A stretch of DNA of 37,843 bases from Deltaproteobacteria bacterium (GTDB lineage Bacteria > Myxococcota_A > UBA9042): the NCBI GenBank assembly GCA_016875335.1, contig VGRO01000037.1, positions 1 to 37,843 of the forward strand. Reading direction: 5' to 3'. The notes beneath the pieces were generated by a model. It saw only the letters and a program-made list of their open reading frames with translations. It ran no database searches and was not told the DNA's origin. Position 1 is the stretch's first letter. The number at the start of each line of letters is the position of its first letter. Positions 1 through 7,799 of this stretch are shown one piece after another. Both the position numbers and the translations under genes were made by a program.

Positions 1-49
1 GGCCGCCGGTTGCGAAACCAGGGTCGAGTTGGAAGGCGGCGGTGTTCAT
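1..49 (-). CDS. 5' end of a protein leaving the window (first 16 codons)
   Basis: An ATG on the minus strand at 49-47 opens a frame reading MNTAAFQLDPGFATGG up to the window edge with no stop. The start is supported mainly by a well-formed promoter (57-85) whose expected transcription start falls at or next to this ATG, so the mRNA may be leaderless; no Shine-Dalgarno sequence is visible. The opening 'F-x-L-D-P' loosely recalls HIT-family hydrolases, but 16 residues are too few to assign a family. Confidence 0.5.
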   Translation of the reverse strand, partial: MNTAAFQLDPGFATGG

Positions 50-56
50 GGGGCAA

Positions 57-85
57 ATGATAGCGCGAGCCGCAATCGAAATCAA
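57..85 (-). promoter_or_regulatory. Sigma70-like promoter, probably for a leaderless transcript
   Basis: On the minus strand, TTGATT (85-80) is followed after exactly 17 bases by TATCAT (62-57). These match the -35 consensus at 4 of 6 positions and the -10 consensus at 5 of 6. The segment is AT-rich against a very GC-rich background. Transcription should start 5-8 bases past the -10, which is at or next to the ATG at 49. Confidence 0.6.
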
Positions 86-118
86 TCAATTTGAACATTT
101 ATTTTTGGCGACCCTGTT

Positions 119-299
119 AGAGGGTGTAGCCAAATCTCGTCTGTTGCGAGGTCGAAGAGCATGCCGGCAGATCGCGAGCCCGCCCGCAGCGACCGACCGA
201 GGCGCACTCGCAGTGCGCCGACCGAGGAAGCGAGGACGTAAGCCGCGAGATGCCCAGGATCTTCGGCCGTAGCGGGACGGGGTTTTGGCTACACCCTCT
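119..299. repeat. About 180-bp imperfect palindrome (MITE-like or structured element)
   Basis: A 16-bp perfect inverted repeat, AGAGGGTGTAGCCAAA, lies at 119-134 with its complement at 284-299. Between the arms, CGAAGA (153-158) is complementary to TCTTCG (260-265). At the middle there is a perfect 8-bp hairpin, GGCGCACT (201-208) with AGTGCGCC (212-219). All three pairs are centred on 209-210, so the unit is one extended palindrome with imperfect stretches. Its right arm ends on the stop codon of the histidine kinase gene (299-301). No transposase, target-site duplication or second copy is visible. It could be a MITE, a REP-like element or a long hairpin at the end of the transcript. Confidence 0.65.
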
Positions 300-1390
300 T
301 AGCCGACCGGCAGAGTGACCAGGAAAGTCGAGCCCTTGCCCACGGCACTGTGCACCTGCAATGCGCCGCCCATGCGGCGTACCAGGCCTGCCACGATCGC
401 CAGGCCGAGTCCCGCGCCGCCCACGTGGCGCGCCCGGCCCTTGTCGACCCGGTAGAAGCGCTCAAAGATGCGCGGCTGGTGTTCTTCGGCGATGCCGATG
501 CCACTGTCGGCGACTGCAAGGCGCACGGCCCGCCCGCCCGGTTCGGCCACCGACTCGGCACGCAACTCGACGCGGCCCCCGGTCGGCGTGTATTTGATGG
601 CGTTTTGGAGCAGGTTGCCCACGACGAGGTCCAGCGCCTGCCGGTCGCACAACACCGAGGGCAGCGCTTCGGGCACGGCGACGGTCACGCTCAGGCCCGC
701 AGCCTCCGCGGCCTCGCGCTGCGCGGTCACCTGGGCATGGCACACTGCGGCCAGATCGACGGCGTCGGTCGCCAGGTTCCAGCGCTCGCCGTCGAGCTGG
801 CTGACGTCCAGCAGTTGATCGAGCAGCGTGTGCAGGCGCTTCGCTTGGCGGTGGATAGTGGTGTGCACCGCGCCGAGCTTGCGGGGGTCCTTGGGCGGGG
901 CGTCGACCAACGTCTCGGCCCAGCCCAGGATGCTGGCGACCGGGGTCCGCAACTCATGGCTGGCGTTGGCGATGAACTCCAGTTGCATCCGCTCGGTCTG
1001 GCGGCGGTCGGTGACATCGCGCACGACGCCCAGGGCGCGGTGACCCCAGTAGTCGTGGTCGGGCAACGGCACCACTGCGATGTCGAGTAGCCGGGTCACG
1101 AACGCCTTGTGGGTCCACTCGATCTGGCGCGGTCCGCTGCCCGCCAAGACCTCGGTGAAGGCGCGCAACAGGCCGTCGTGGTCCACCAGTTGCGCCAACG
1201 GCTGACCGAGGCAAGTGGGCGGCAGCACCAGTGTATCGCGCAGCGCCCGGTTGCTGACGACCAGGCGCATGCGGTCGTCGACGACCATCACGCCGTCGGT
1301 CATGGCGTCGAGGACGGCGCCGAAAAGATTGGCGCGCACCTGCTGCGGCAGTTGACGGCGGCCGCGCGGCTCGGCGGCAGGTTCGCTCAC
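299..1390 (-). CDS. PhoR-type sensor histidine kinase, soluble
   Basis: This is a 363-residue histidine kinase that should autophosphorylate on His145 and pass phosphate to the regulator encoded just upstream. Visible domains are a PAS-like sensor region (about 20-130), a HisKA helix with ANASHELRTP around His145, and an ATPase domain with the N box (NLLQNAIKYTP), G1 (DSGIGI), F box (IFERFYRVD) and G2 (GGAGLGLAIV). There is no transmembrane segment or signal peptide, unlike typical PhoR, so the signal is probably cytoplasmic. The GTG start at 1390 overlaps the regulator's TGA (GTGA), which decides the start; the open frame continues further upstream, but only as a shadow of the regulator. The natural stop follows a normal ...TLPVG ending, so the kinase is complete. 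The stimulus is unknown. Confidence 0.9.
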   Translation of the reverse strand: MSEPAAEPRGRRQLPQQVRANLFGAVLDAMTDGVMVVDDRMRLVVSNRALRDTLVLPPTCLGQPLAQLVDHDGLLRAFTEVLAGSGPRQIEWTHKAFVTRLLDIAVVPLPDHDYWGHRALGVVRDVTDRRQTERMQLEFIANASHELRTPVASILGWAETLVDAPPKDPRKLGAVHTTIHRQAKRLHTLLDQLLDVSQLDGERWNLATDAVDLAAVCHAQVTAQREAAEAAGLSVTVAVPEALPSVLCDRQALDLVVGNLLQNAIKYTPTGGRVELRAESVAEPGGRAVRLAVADSGIGIAEEHQPRIFERFYRVDKGRARHVGGAGLGLAIVAGLVRRMGGALQVHSAVGKGSTFLVTLPVG

Positions 1391-2079
1391 GGCGCGCTCG
1401 GTTTCATCCGATAGCCCAGGCCGCGCACGGTCTCGATGGCGTCGCCAGCCCGGCCGAGCGTTTCGCGCAACCGCTTGACGTGGGTGTCGACGGTGCGGGT
1501 CTGCAAGTCGGGGCGCATCTGCCACACCTCTTCGAGCAGCCGCTGCCGGGTGAGCACCACGCCGGGGTGGCAAAGGAAGCGGTGCAGCAACCGAAACTCG
1601 AGTGCTGTCAGCTCGATGGGCGCTCCATCGACGCTGGCTGTGTGCGCCTGATCGTCCAGGGCGATGCCGTGCGCTTGCCACCGATGGGCGGCTGTGGCCG
1701 CGGGTTGGCGGCGGCGCAGCACGGCGCGACAGCGCAACACCAGTTCGCGCACGCTGAAAGGCTTGACCACGTAGTCGTCGGCCCCGGCCTCCAACCCTGC
1801 CACGCGGTCGATTTCCGAGCCACGGGCGGTCAGCAGCAGGATGGCCGTGGCCGACAGCGCTACATCCGCTCGGAGCGTGCGGCACACTTCGATGCCGTTG
1901 CCGTCGGGCAACATGATGTCGAGCACGACCAGTTCCGGCACATGGGCGCGCGCCAGGGCCAGCGACTCGCGCACGGAACCCGCCTCCATGACCTGCCAAC
2001 CGGCCAGGTCGAGGTGGTGCGCGACCAGCGTTCGCAGGTCGGGTTCGTCCTCGACGACCAGCACGCGCTGCTGGGTCAT
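1387..2079 (-). CDS. OmpR/PhoB-family response regulator
   Basis: This is a 230-residue two-component regulator. The N-terminal receiver domain (about 4-118) has the acidic pair E10/D11, the phosphoacceptor Asp54 in VVLDIMLPDG, and the conserved Thr and Lys in LLLTARG and DDYVVKPFS. The C-terminal winged-helix DNA-binding domain (about 130-225) ends in the typical TVDTHVKRLRETLG and IETVRGLGYRM. It is the partner of the kinase that follows with a 4-bp overlap, and its own ATG overlaps the stop of the PilZ-like gene (ATGA). It resembles PhoB most, but no phosphate-transport genes are in the window, so the regulon is open. Confidence 0.93.
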   Translation of the reverse strand: MTQQRVLVVEDEPDLRTLVAHHLDLAGWQVMEAGSVRESLALARAHVPELVVLDIMLPDGNGIEVCRTLRADVALSATAILLLTARGSEIDRVAGLEAGADDYVVKPFSVRELVLRCRAVLRRRQPAATAAHRWQAHGIALDDQAHTASVDGAPIELTALEFRLLHRFLCHPGVVLTRQRLLEEVWQMRPDLQTRTVDTHVKRLRETLGRAGDAIETVRGLGYRMKPSAP

Positions 2080-3566
2080 GGACCTTCGGCGGCAGGCGCG
2101 GCGCCTTGCATCAGTTCGCGCAGCTTGGCCATCACGACCGGTGGGTTGCCGCCCGCGGACAACTTGGCGTCGAACGTGGCGTTGGCCGGTTCGCCGTCGC
2201 CTTCGTGGATGCGGGTGACTTCGCAGCGCACGGTCACGACGTCCTTGGGTCCCGCCTTACCGGGCACGTAGACGGTGATCCGCTCGTACAGGGAGGGCAA
2301 CGTCGACGTGCGGATTCGGACCTTGCTCTCGGCCAGGCGCAACAGCACGCCGGTGAATTTCTTCTTGCGGGGGCCAGCCTCGAACTGGACCTTCAGCTCC
2401 ATGCGGTGCGCGAACTCGCCCGCAAACAGCTGCGCTGCCGTGGCGCCGGGCCCCCCGGTCGATCGCGGGGCCGCGCCGTCGCCTGCTGCACCATCTTCCC
2501 TACCGCGGCCGAGCAGGCGCGCCATGAAACCAGGCTTGTCGCTGCCCCTGACGTGGACGGGGGCGGCTTGCTGGATGCCGTGTTCGACGGTGGCGACGAC
2601 GATCTCCTCGGACTCGTCGTGGTCGTCCAGGCCAGGCTGCGGCAGGGTGAGGTCGCGCAGCGACTCAGCGGCGGGGATGGGGCGCTCGACCGATGATTCG
2701 GCGCCGAGGTAGCGGCGCGTGGTTTCCGTGTAGCGGTTGGCCGATTGCCCTCCTGTGGCACGTTTGCCCGCCGCGGCCGCAGCCGCATCTTCGAGCGCGC
2801 TCAGCAGGTCGTCGGCCGAGAAGGCCGCCCCGCCGGGCAGATCGACACCGAGGCCGTCGTCGGCCGGTTGTGCAAGCCGGGTCGAGGGGGAGGAGGCGAC
2901 TGCCGAGTGCGGTGCGCTCGGCGCGCGCGCCACAACGGTGGGCGGCGGATCGGGCCTGCCTGTGGCCGGTGCCATCGACGGCACGCCGAAGCCGGGGCGC
3001 GGCGTTCCTGCGACCGGTGTCGGTCCCGCGCGCGTCGCAGCCGTGGGCGCCGTCGGACCAAGCGGCACGAAGACCGGCGGGCGCACGGCCGCGGGCGCGG
3101 AGACCTCCAGCGGGCCGGGCGTCGGCGAAGTGCGCGGCACCACGGAAGGTTCGGCGGGGACTTCGCTGTCGGGCAGCGCGTACACAAAGCGCTTGAGATC
3201 AGGGTTGTCGCGGTTGCGGCCGACCGACACCGTGCCGCCGCGTTCGATGCCGTAGGTCTCGATGAACTCGCGGAGCGTCGCCGCCGAGCTCGTCGTGCCC
3301 ACGCGCAGCATCACGACTTCGACCTGTTGCTCGCCCCATTCGCTGTCGTCGACCTTGGCGCACTCGCCGTCGATCGCCATCGCATCCTGGCTGTCGCCGT
3401 CGCGCTCGACGCGCAGGTACACCGTCGCGCCGACCGGTGGCGCCCTCAACGCCGTCACCACGATGGAACGGCCGCCCAGTTGCATCAGTGTGCCGATGGT
3501 GCGGGTCGACTCCCACTCCAACGTGACCGTGGTGTCCAGGGAATCGAGCAGGCTCGGACTGGCCAT
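2076..3566 (-). CDS. PilZ-like two-domain protein
   Basis: This is a 496-residue protein with two beta-rich domains of PilZ-like character, at about 8-115 and 380-490, joined by a Pro/Ala/Gly-rich, probably disordered linker of about 250 residues. PilZ domains usually bind cyclic di-GMP through RxxxR and (D/N)xSxxG. Neither motif is intact: the C-terminal domain has PRKKKFTG and LAESKVRIRTS in the corresponding places. Ligand binding may therefore be lost or altered. A motif AAAAAAGKR lies in the linker. It overlaps the response-regulator start by 4 bp, so the three genes are probably one signalling operon. The start is ATG at 3566, preceded by GGGGGTAG. The PilZ assignment rests on overall pattern, not on signature residues. 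Confidence 0.6.
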   Translation of the reverse strand: MASPSLLDSLDTTVTLEWESTRTIGTLMQLGGRSIVVTALRAPPVGATVYLRVERDGDSQDAMAIDGECAKVDDSEWGEQQVEVVMLRVGTTSSAATLREFIETYGIERGGTVSVGRNRDNPDLKRFVYALPDSEVPAEPSVVPRTSPTPGPLEVSAPAAVRPPVFVPLGPTAPTAATRAGPTPVAGTPRPGFGVPSMAPATGRPDPPPTVVARAPSAPHSAVASSPSTRLAQPADDGLGVDLPGGAAFSADDLLSALEDAAAAAAGKRATGGQSANRYTETTRRYLGAESSVERPIPAAESLRDLTLPQPGLDDHDESEEIVVATVEHGIQQAAPVHVRGSDKPGFMARLLGRGREDGAAGDGAAPRSTGGPGATAAQLFAGEFAHRMELKVQFEAGPRKKKFTGVLLRLAESKVRIRTSTLPSLYERITVYVPGKAGPKDVVTVRCEVTRIHEGDGEPANATFDAKLSAGGNPPVVMAKLRELMQGAAPAAEGP

Positions 3567-3649
3567 CGTCGACTACCCCCGCGCCCGCGTCGCCATTGCC
3601 GTCGCCAGCGATCGCCGCGGCGTGTCTGGACTCGGCGCGCGTCGCCCGT

Positions 3650-4447
3650 TCATTCTTCGCAATACCCGTAGCCGCCGCCCAGATCGCTGCACGGCGTGGT
3701 GGGATCGTCACAGCCACTGCTGCCCGACTTGCTGCACACCTTGCGGCACAGGCCGGTCGAAGACGCCGTCCCGGCGTTGCCTGTGCACGTATACCCCGGA
3801 GCGCAGTCCGAATTGGTCTTGCACGCCTCGCCCTTGGCCGCGGACCCAGCCGCAAGACACACAAAGCCCTGCACGCCCTGCTGGTAGCAGGCCTGGCCCT
3901 TGGGACAATTGCCGCCGATCGGCTTGCAGGTCTGATACTTGGCGACGTCGCACACCTTGTATTTCTTGCCGGTGATTTGGTTGCATGACTTCGAGTCGCA
4001 CTGGGCGTCGACGGTGCAGAACGGCGAACACGCTTGGCTGCCATTTTGGGCCGTGACGCACAGGCCCACCTTGCAACCGGCCCCGTCCGAGCAGTCCTCT
4101 GCCACGCCATGGGTGCCGTTGGCGACGCACGCGATGGCGTCGTTGTCGTCGTAGCCACAATGGGTATCCTTGGGGCAGCCCCAGTCGGCCGGCAGATCCC
4201 AAGGCTTGCACGGCGCCTTTGCGGCGGTGGCATCGGCCTTGGCCGCGTCGGCATCCGCATCGGTGGTGGCGCTGGTCGCGTCCGTTCCTGCGGCGGTCTC
4301 CGTCTTGGCATCGGCGGTGGAGGCCACTTCGCCAGCCGTTGCCGCATCGCCTGAAGTCGCCGCTGGCGCGCCGCCGGAGGCACCGCAGCCCATCGCCCAG
4401 GACGGCGCAACTGCCGCGAGGACCATCGCGAACCACAATCGTTTCAT
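3650..4447 (-). CDS. Cys-rich predicted surface lipoprotein
   Basis: This is a 265-residue protein starting at MKRLW, chosen because it begins a clean signal peptide ending in a lipobox-like AMGC; an upstream in-frame start is possible. After the lipid cysteine comes an Ala/Asp/Thr-rich tether (about 20-75), then a region with more than 20 cysteines in short C-x-x-x-x-C units, including QCDSKSC, NSDCAPGYTC and GKYCEE-like patterns ending GGYGYCEE. The dense cysteines imply disulfides outside the cytoplasm. Proteins built this way are common in Myxococcota, mostly without assigned function. It is 147 bp downstream of the SURF1 gene and may be the last gene of the oxidase cluster or separate. 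Confidence 0.75.
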   Translation of the reverse strand: MKRLWFAMVLAAVAPSWAMGCGASGGAPAATSGDAATAGEVASTADAKTETAAGTDATSATTDADADAAKADATAAKAPCKPWDLPADWGCPKDTHCGYDDNDAIACVANGTHGVAEDCSDGAGCKVGLCVTAQNGSQACSPFCTVDAQCDSKSCNQITGKKYKVCDVAKYQTCKPIGGNCPKGQACYQQGVQGFVCLAAGSAAKGEACKTNSDCAPGYTCTGNAGTASSTGLCRKVCSKSGSSGCDDPTTPCSDLGGGYGYCEE

Positions 4448-4594
4448 GATGTTCAGCCAGCCGGCGCCCGGGGAAAACGGTGCCACCCGCGGCGATTGTC
4501 GCACAGGGTTTTGCGTTGCGCCATTGGGGGCGGCATCCCGCCATCGCCGCGGGATCGACCCCGGCGCTCGGTCAGGAAAACGCGATTTCGGCCC

Positions 4595-5365
4595 TCACCC
4601 TGCGCCTTGGTCGCGCCGCCGCAGCGACAGCGCGATCCACACGCCGACCAGGGTTGCCGCCAGCCCGTACCAGGTGGCGCTGTACTCGACGTGTTTGATC
4701 GGCAGCGGGCGCACTGGGAATTCATAGCCTTGCACCGGCCACTTCGTCGGGTCCATGAAGGCCCCGGACGATTGGTCGCCCGACTCGATGAGCAGGTCCG
4801 GATCCAGGCCCGCGATCCGCGCTGCCATCGCCCTGGGGTTCGGGAACATCCACACCGCGCGCTGGCCGCGCTGGTTGACCTGGGTTTCCTGTGAATTCAA
4901 CATGTTGACGAATTGCGCGCGACCGCGCACCTGGCGCGGCGGGTCGGCGGCCAACTGCCCCAGCCAGTCGTCGATGTGCGCCTCTGGCACCCAGCCCAAG
5001 AGCACCAACACCTTGGCGTGCGGCCCGCTCGCAACCTCGAACGGCGCAACGACCGAGTATCCCCGTTGACCGAACTTGTAGCGCGCCGTCAGCAGTTGCG
5101 CTTGGGCGACGTCGACCTTTCCGGCGAGCGTCACGCGGCGAAAGTGCAATGCGGCGTTGCGGTCCCCCTGCACGTCGAGCGATTGTAGCGGCGGCAGTTC
5201 GTCGTGCTGCCGGTGGTAGGCCTGCACGCGCGCAGCACTGTCGAGGTAGCGCCGCGCCTGCCAGGTGCCCAGGTACAGCAGCAACGGCAGCATCGCCACC
5301 ATGGCCAAGGTGGGCACCAACCTGGGCGAGAAGCGCCGCCGGTCGCCGGGATCGCTTTTCCGCAC
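4595..5365 (-). CDS. SURF1-family cytochrome oxidase assembly protein
   Basis: This 256-residue inner-membrane protein has the SURF1 layout: an N-terminal transmembrane helix (about 14-33) followed by LGTWQARR, a large periplasmic domain with the family's VLVLLGWVP segment and VRGRAQF, and a C-terminal helix (about 225-246) after HVEYSATWYGLA. SURF1 helps insert heme a into subunit I of heme-copper oxidases. The start is GTG at 5365 with GAGGAG placed ahead of it and overlapping the SCO stop region; the gap to the SCO gene is 6 bp. Its position in the ctaBCDEFG cluster fits an assembly role. Confidence 0.92.
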   Translation of the reverse strand: MRKSDPGDRRRFSPRLVPTLAMVAMLPLLLYLGTWQARRYLDSAARVQAYHRQHDELPPLQSLDVQGDRNAALHFRRVTLAGKVDVAQAQLLTARYKFGQRGYSVVAPFEVASGPHAKVLVLLGWVPEAHIDDWLGQLAADPPRQVRGRAQFVNMLNSQETQVNQRGQRAVWMFPNPRAMAARIAGLDPDLLIESGDQSSGAFMDPTKWPVQGYEFPVRPLPIKHVEYSATWYGLAATLVGVWIALSLRRRDQGAG

Positions 5366-5371
5366 CGTGGG

Positions 5372-5995
5372 CTACTCCTCTGGCGGGTGGTCGCGCAGCC
5401 AGCGCATCGCCGCCGCCAGCTTGCGCAACCCTTGTGGGTCCTTGTCGTAGAGCGCCCGCAAGTGCCCGCGCTGGTCCACCAGTACAAACCGCAGGCTGTG
5501 GGCCGTATCCAGCGGTGTCGGCTGGGTCAGGATCGTCGCGTCCTCCGCGCCGGCGACGGGACGATCTGGCCGCAGCAGAGGCTGCAGGAATCCGCGCACC
5601 ACCACGCGCTCCATCGTCTCGTAGTTGCCCGTCCACAGCGACCACAACCGATGGTCGGCGCCGTGCTTGCGGCCAAACGCCGTCAACACTTCGGGCGTAT
5701 CGGTCATCGGGTCCACGCTGATGCTGACCAACCGCACCGGCGGGCCATCCTGGGCCCACGGCGCCACCTGTCGTTGCAACTCCGCGGTCGCCGTGGCCAG
5801 TGGCGGGCACGCCGTCGGACACGACGTGAACAGAAAGTTCGCCGCCCACACGACGCCGCGCATCGACTGGTCGGTGACGGGTTTTCCGGCCTGGTCCACC
5901 AGCGCGAACGGCGGCAGGGGCCCCAAGTCGTCCAACTCCGCTGGCGGGGAGGAACACGCGGCCACCGCCGCGACCGCACCGAGGAATCGTCGCAT
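5372..5995 (-). CDS. SCO1/SenC copper chaperone lipoprotein
   Basis: This is a 207-residue thioredoxin-fold protein that should deliver copper to, or reduce, the CuA site of oxidase subunit II. The copper-binding set is present: Cys59 and Cys63 in FTSCPTACPP, and His166 in DTAHSLRFVLVD. Cys14 in VAACSS is a likely lipid anchor. The ATG at 5995 is chosen over nearby alternatives because GGAGGG sits 9 bases upstream. It lies 5 bp after the peroxidase gene and 6 bp before SURF1, in the same operon. Confidence 0.93.
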   Translation of the reverse strand: MRRFLGAVAAVAACSSPPAELDDLGPLPPFALVDQAGKPVTDQSMRGVVWAANFLFTSCPTACPPLATATAELQRQVAPWAQDGPPVRLVSISVDPMTDTPEVLTAFGRKHGADHRLWSLWTGNYETMERVVVRGFLQPLLRPDRPVAGAEDATILTQPTPLDTAHSLRFVLVDQRGHLRALYDKDPQGLRKLAAAMRWLRDHPPEE

Positions 5996-6000
5996 GGTCG

Positions 6001-7284
6001 TCACCCTCCCGGCCCGAGCCAGCGTGCATCCGGCAAGGGGCCCGTCAACGTCTGCAAGAAGGCCACGAGGTCGGCTGCGACGACGCTGCCGGGCAGAGGT
6101 CGCAGGGTCCACTCGCGGTGGCCGACCTGGGCCCGGCCCGGCAGCGTCTGGTAGAAGCGCACCACCTCTTCCAGGGTCGCAAACTGGCCCGCGTGCATGT
6201 ACGGGGCCGTGCGCGCGACGTTGCGCAAGCTGGGCGTCTTGAAGGCGCCCAAGAAATCCTCGAAAAGCGGATTGAGGAAGCGCAGCTCCTGGCACGCCGC
6301 CGTCGTTGGCGTCGCATCGCTCCACACCGTCCCGCAGCGAAACTCGTCGCGACGCACCTGATCGGCCCCGACCGACCGCCCGCCATCGACGCCCACCACG
6401 CCCTGCGCAGCGGGCAGGCCCAGGTTGTGGAACCCCTGATCGCTCAACGCCGGCCCATTGTGGCAGTTGACGCACCCGCCGACGCCGATGAACGCGCGCA
6501 GTCCCCGCCGCTCTTGCGCAGAGAGCACCTGCGCCGCCGAGGGGTCGCGCGTGCGCAGCGCCGCCACGTAGCGGTCGAAGCGCCCCGGCAGGGGCACCAG
6601 CTTGCGTTCGTAGGCTTCGATCGCCTTGCCCAGGTGGACAAAAACCCGCGTGACCGTGGCCCGTTGCAATTCGGTCATCGCCGCCCATGCGCGCGCCTGG
6701 GGGTGCCGGCTATCCAGTGGTCGCGGGCGTGCGTGGGCCGGCAGGGCCGCCAGCTCAGCGGCTGTCGGCATGGGCCCGAACACCGCCTCGTAGCGCGCCC
6801 TGTGATGTGCTGCGACGTGGTGCACTGCGGCCGTGCGGTCGAACGCGTGCTCAGCGTCGTTCTCCAGTGGACCGAGTGCCTGGGCCCACAGGCTGTCCTT
6901 GCGACCGTCGTGGAAAAGGAAGGGGGCGTTTGGGGCGCCGATGATCGTCGGCGCGTTGCGCGCAGTGTCGGCCACGCCGCGGGCCCGCTGCCGTCCGTCC
7001 GTGAAATGGCGGATCGGATCGTGGCAGCTCGCGCAGGCGACCTGGCCATTGCTGCTCAGGCCCTTGTCGAAGAAAAGGTGCCTTCCCAACTGCGCTGCCC
7101 GGTCGTCGTCGGCAACGCGGTTTCCAGGGCTCGGCGCAAGCGTCGGCGGTGGCGAAAGCGAGAAGATCACCCGCAGTTCTTGCGGACTCCACGGCGGCTC
7201 GTCCGCCTGCGTACAGCCCAGGGCGCCGGTCAGGCACCATCCCAACACGCCCGCCGATCGCAGCGTCGTGCGCGCGGCCTTCAC
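6001..7284 (-). CDS. Di-heme cytochrome c peroxidase / MauG-family lipoprotein
   Basis: This is a 427-residue exported protein. Cys24 in TGALGC is a probable lipid anchor. Two CXXCH heme c sites are visible, CASCH at 84-88 and CVNCH at 271-275, with LGRHLFFDKGLS before the first, as in bacterial cytochrome c peroxidases and MauG proteins. The segment TPSLRNVARTAPYMHAG is the usual C-terminal part of the family. It may reduce hydrogen peroxide using electrons from small cytochromes or oxidise a protein substrate. The GTG start overlaps the stop of the YtkA-like gene (GTGA). Sitting between oxidase assembly genes is unusual and suggests a link to the oxidase. Confidence 0.93.
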   Translation of the reverse strand: MKAARTTLRSAGVLGWCLTGALGCTQADEPPWSPQELRVIFSLSPPPTLAPSPGNRVADDDRAAQLGRHLFFDKGLSSNGQVACASCHDPIRHFTDGRQRARGVADTARNAPTIIGAPNAPFLFHDGRKDSLWAQALGPLENDAEHAFDRTAAVHHVAAHHRARYEAVFGPMPTAAELAALPAHARPRPLDSRHPQARAWAAMTELQRATVTRVFVHLGKAIEAYERKLVPLPGRFDRYVAALRTRDPSAAQVLSAQERRGLRAFIGVGGCVNCHNGPALSDQGFHNLGLPAAQGVVGVDGGRSVGADQVRRDEFRCGTVWSDATPTTAACQELRFLNPLFEDFLGAFKTPSLRNVARTAPYMHAGQFATLEEVVRFYQTLPGRAQVGHREWTLRPLPGSVVAADLVAFLQTLTGPLPDARWLGPGG

Positions 7285-7799
7285 GGCGCAGCGGCCTCGG
7301 GCGGCTGCTCGAACGGCAGGTCCAGACGGTCGTAGCCCGCCGGGCCGCGCACGTCGACCGCGAATACCCAGTGGCCTTGCATGTGCAGCTTGAGACCGTC
7401 AGCGCGCCACTGACCAGGCCCTACCGCCGCTGTGACCGGTTGGGTCATCATGCCGTGGCGGTGATCGGGCATGGTGGCATCGACGGTGACGGTCGTGCCG
7501 TCGGGCAGCGCGGCGCCGCTCGCCAGCGACACGCGGACTTCGGCCGCGAACAACTCGGAAACCTGGGGGACCGTCATCCGCAGCGTCAGTTGGTAGGTCC
7601 CGGCTTTGCTGCGACCGCCCAGTTCTAGGGGTGTGCCCGGCAGAGGGGCCGCGGCTGCTGGCGGTGCCGGACCTCCCACCGAAGCGAGCGGCGCTGGTGC
7701 AATGTCCTGCACGGCCCCTGCTGACCCCTCCGCGGCCGGTCCCTGACGGCCACAAGCACATGCCATGAGCAGTCCCCACAGGGCCGATGTGTGCCTCAT
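7281..7799 (-). CDS. YtkA-like domain lipoprotein
   Basis: This is a 172-residue protein with a short signal peptide ending in LLMACAC (lipid Cys at 14 or 16), a Pro/Ala-rich stretch, and an immunoglobulin-like domain of the YtkA/FixH type from about 65 on. Typical are the TYQLTL start, VDATMPDHRHGM and LKLHMQGHWVFAVDV. The clustered His and Met residues could bind copper, but this is inference from related domains. The ATG overlaps the end of ctaG by 4 bp and its TGA overlaps the next GTG, so it is translated as part of the oxidase operon. Confidence 0.8.
   Translation of the reverse strand: MRHTSALWGLLMACACGRQGPAAEGSAGAVQDIAPAPLASVGGPAPPAAAAPLPGTPLELGGRSKAGTYQLTLRMTVPQVSELFAAEVRVSLASGAALPDGTTVTVDATMPDHRHGMMTQPVTAAVGPGQWRADGLKLHMQGHWVFAVDVRGPAGYDRLDLPFEQPPEAAAP

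Noticed and set aside
42..272. Plus-strand frame of 76 codons across the left palindrome
   Set aside because: It runs through the promoter and the palindrome, has no ribosome site, and no recognisable content.
299..1999. Histidine kinase start far upstream, giving 566 residues
   Set aside because: The extra 200 residues are the response-regulator gene read in another frame. The GTG at 1390, overlapping the regulator stop, gives a normal kinase.
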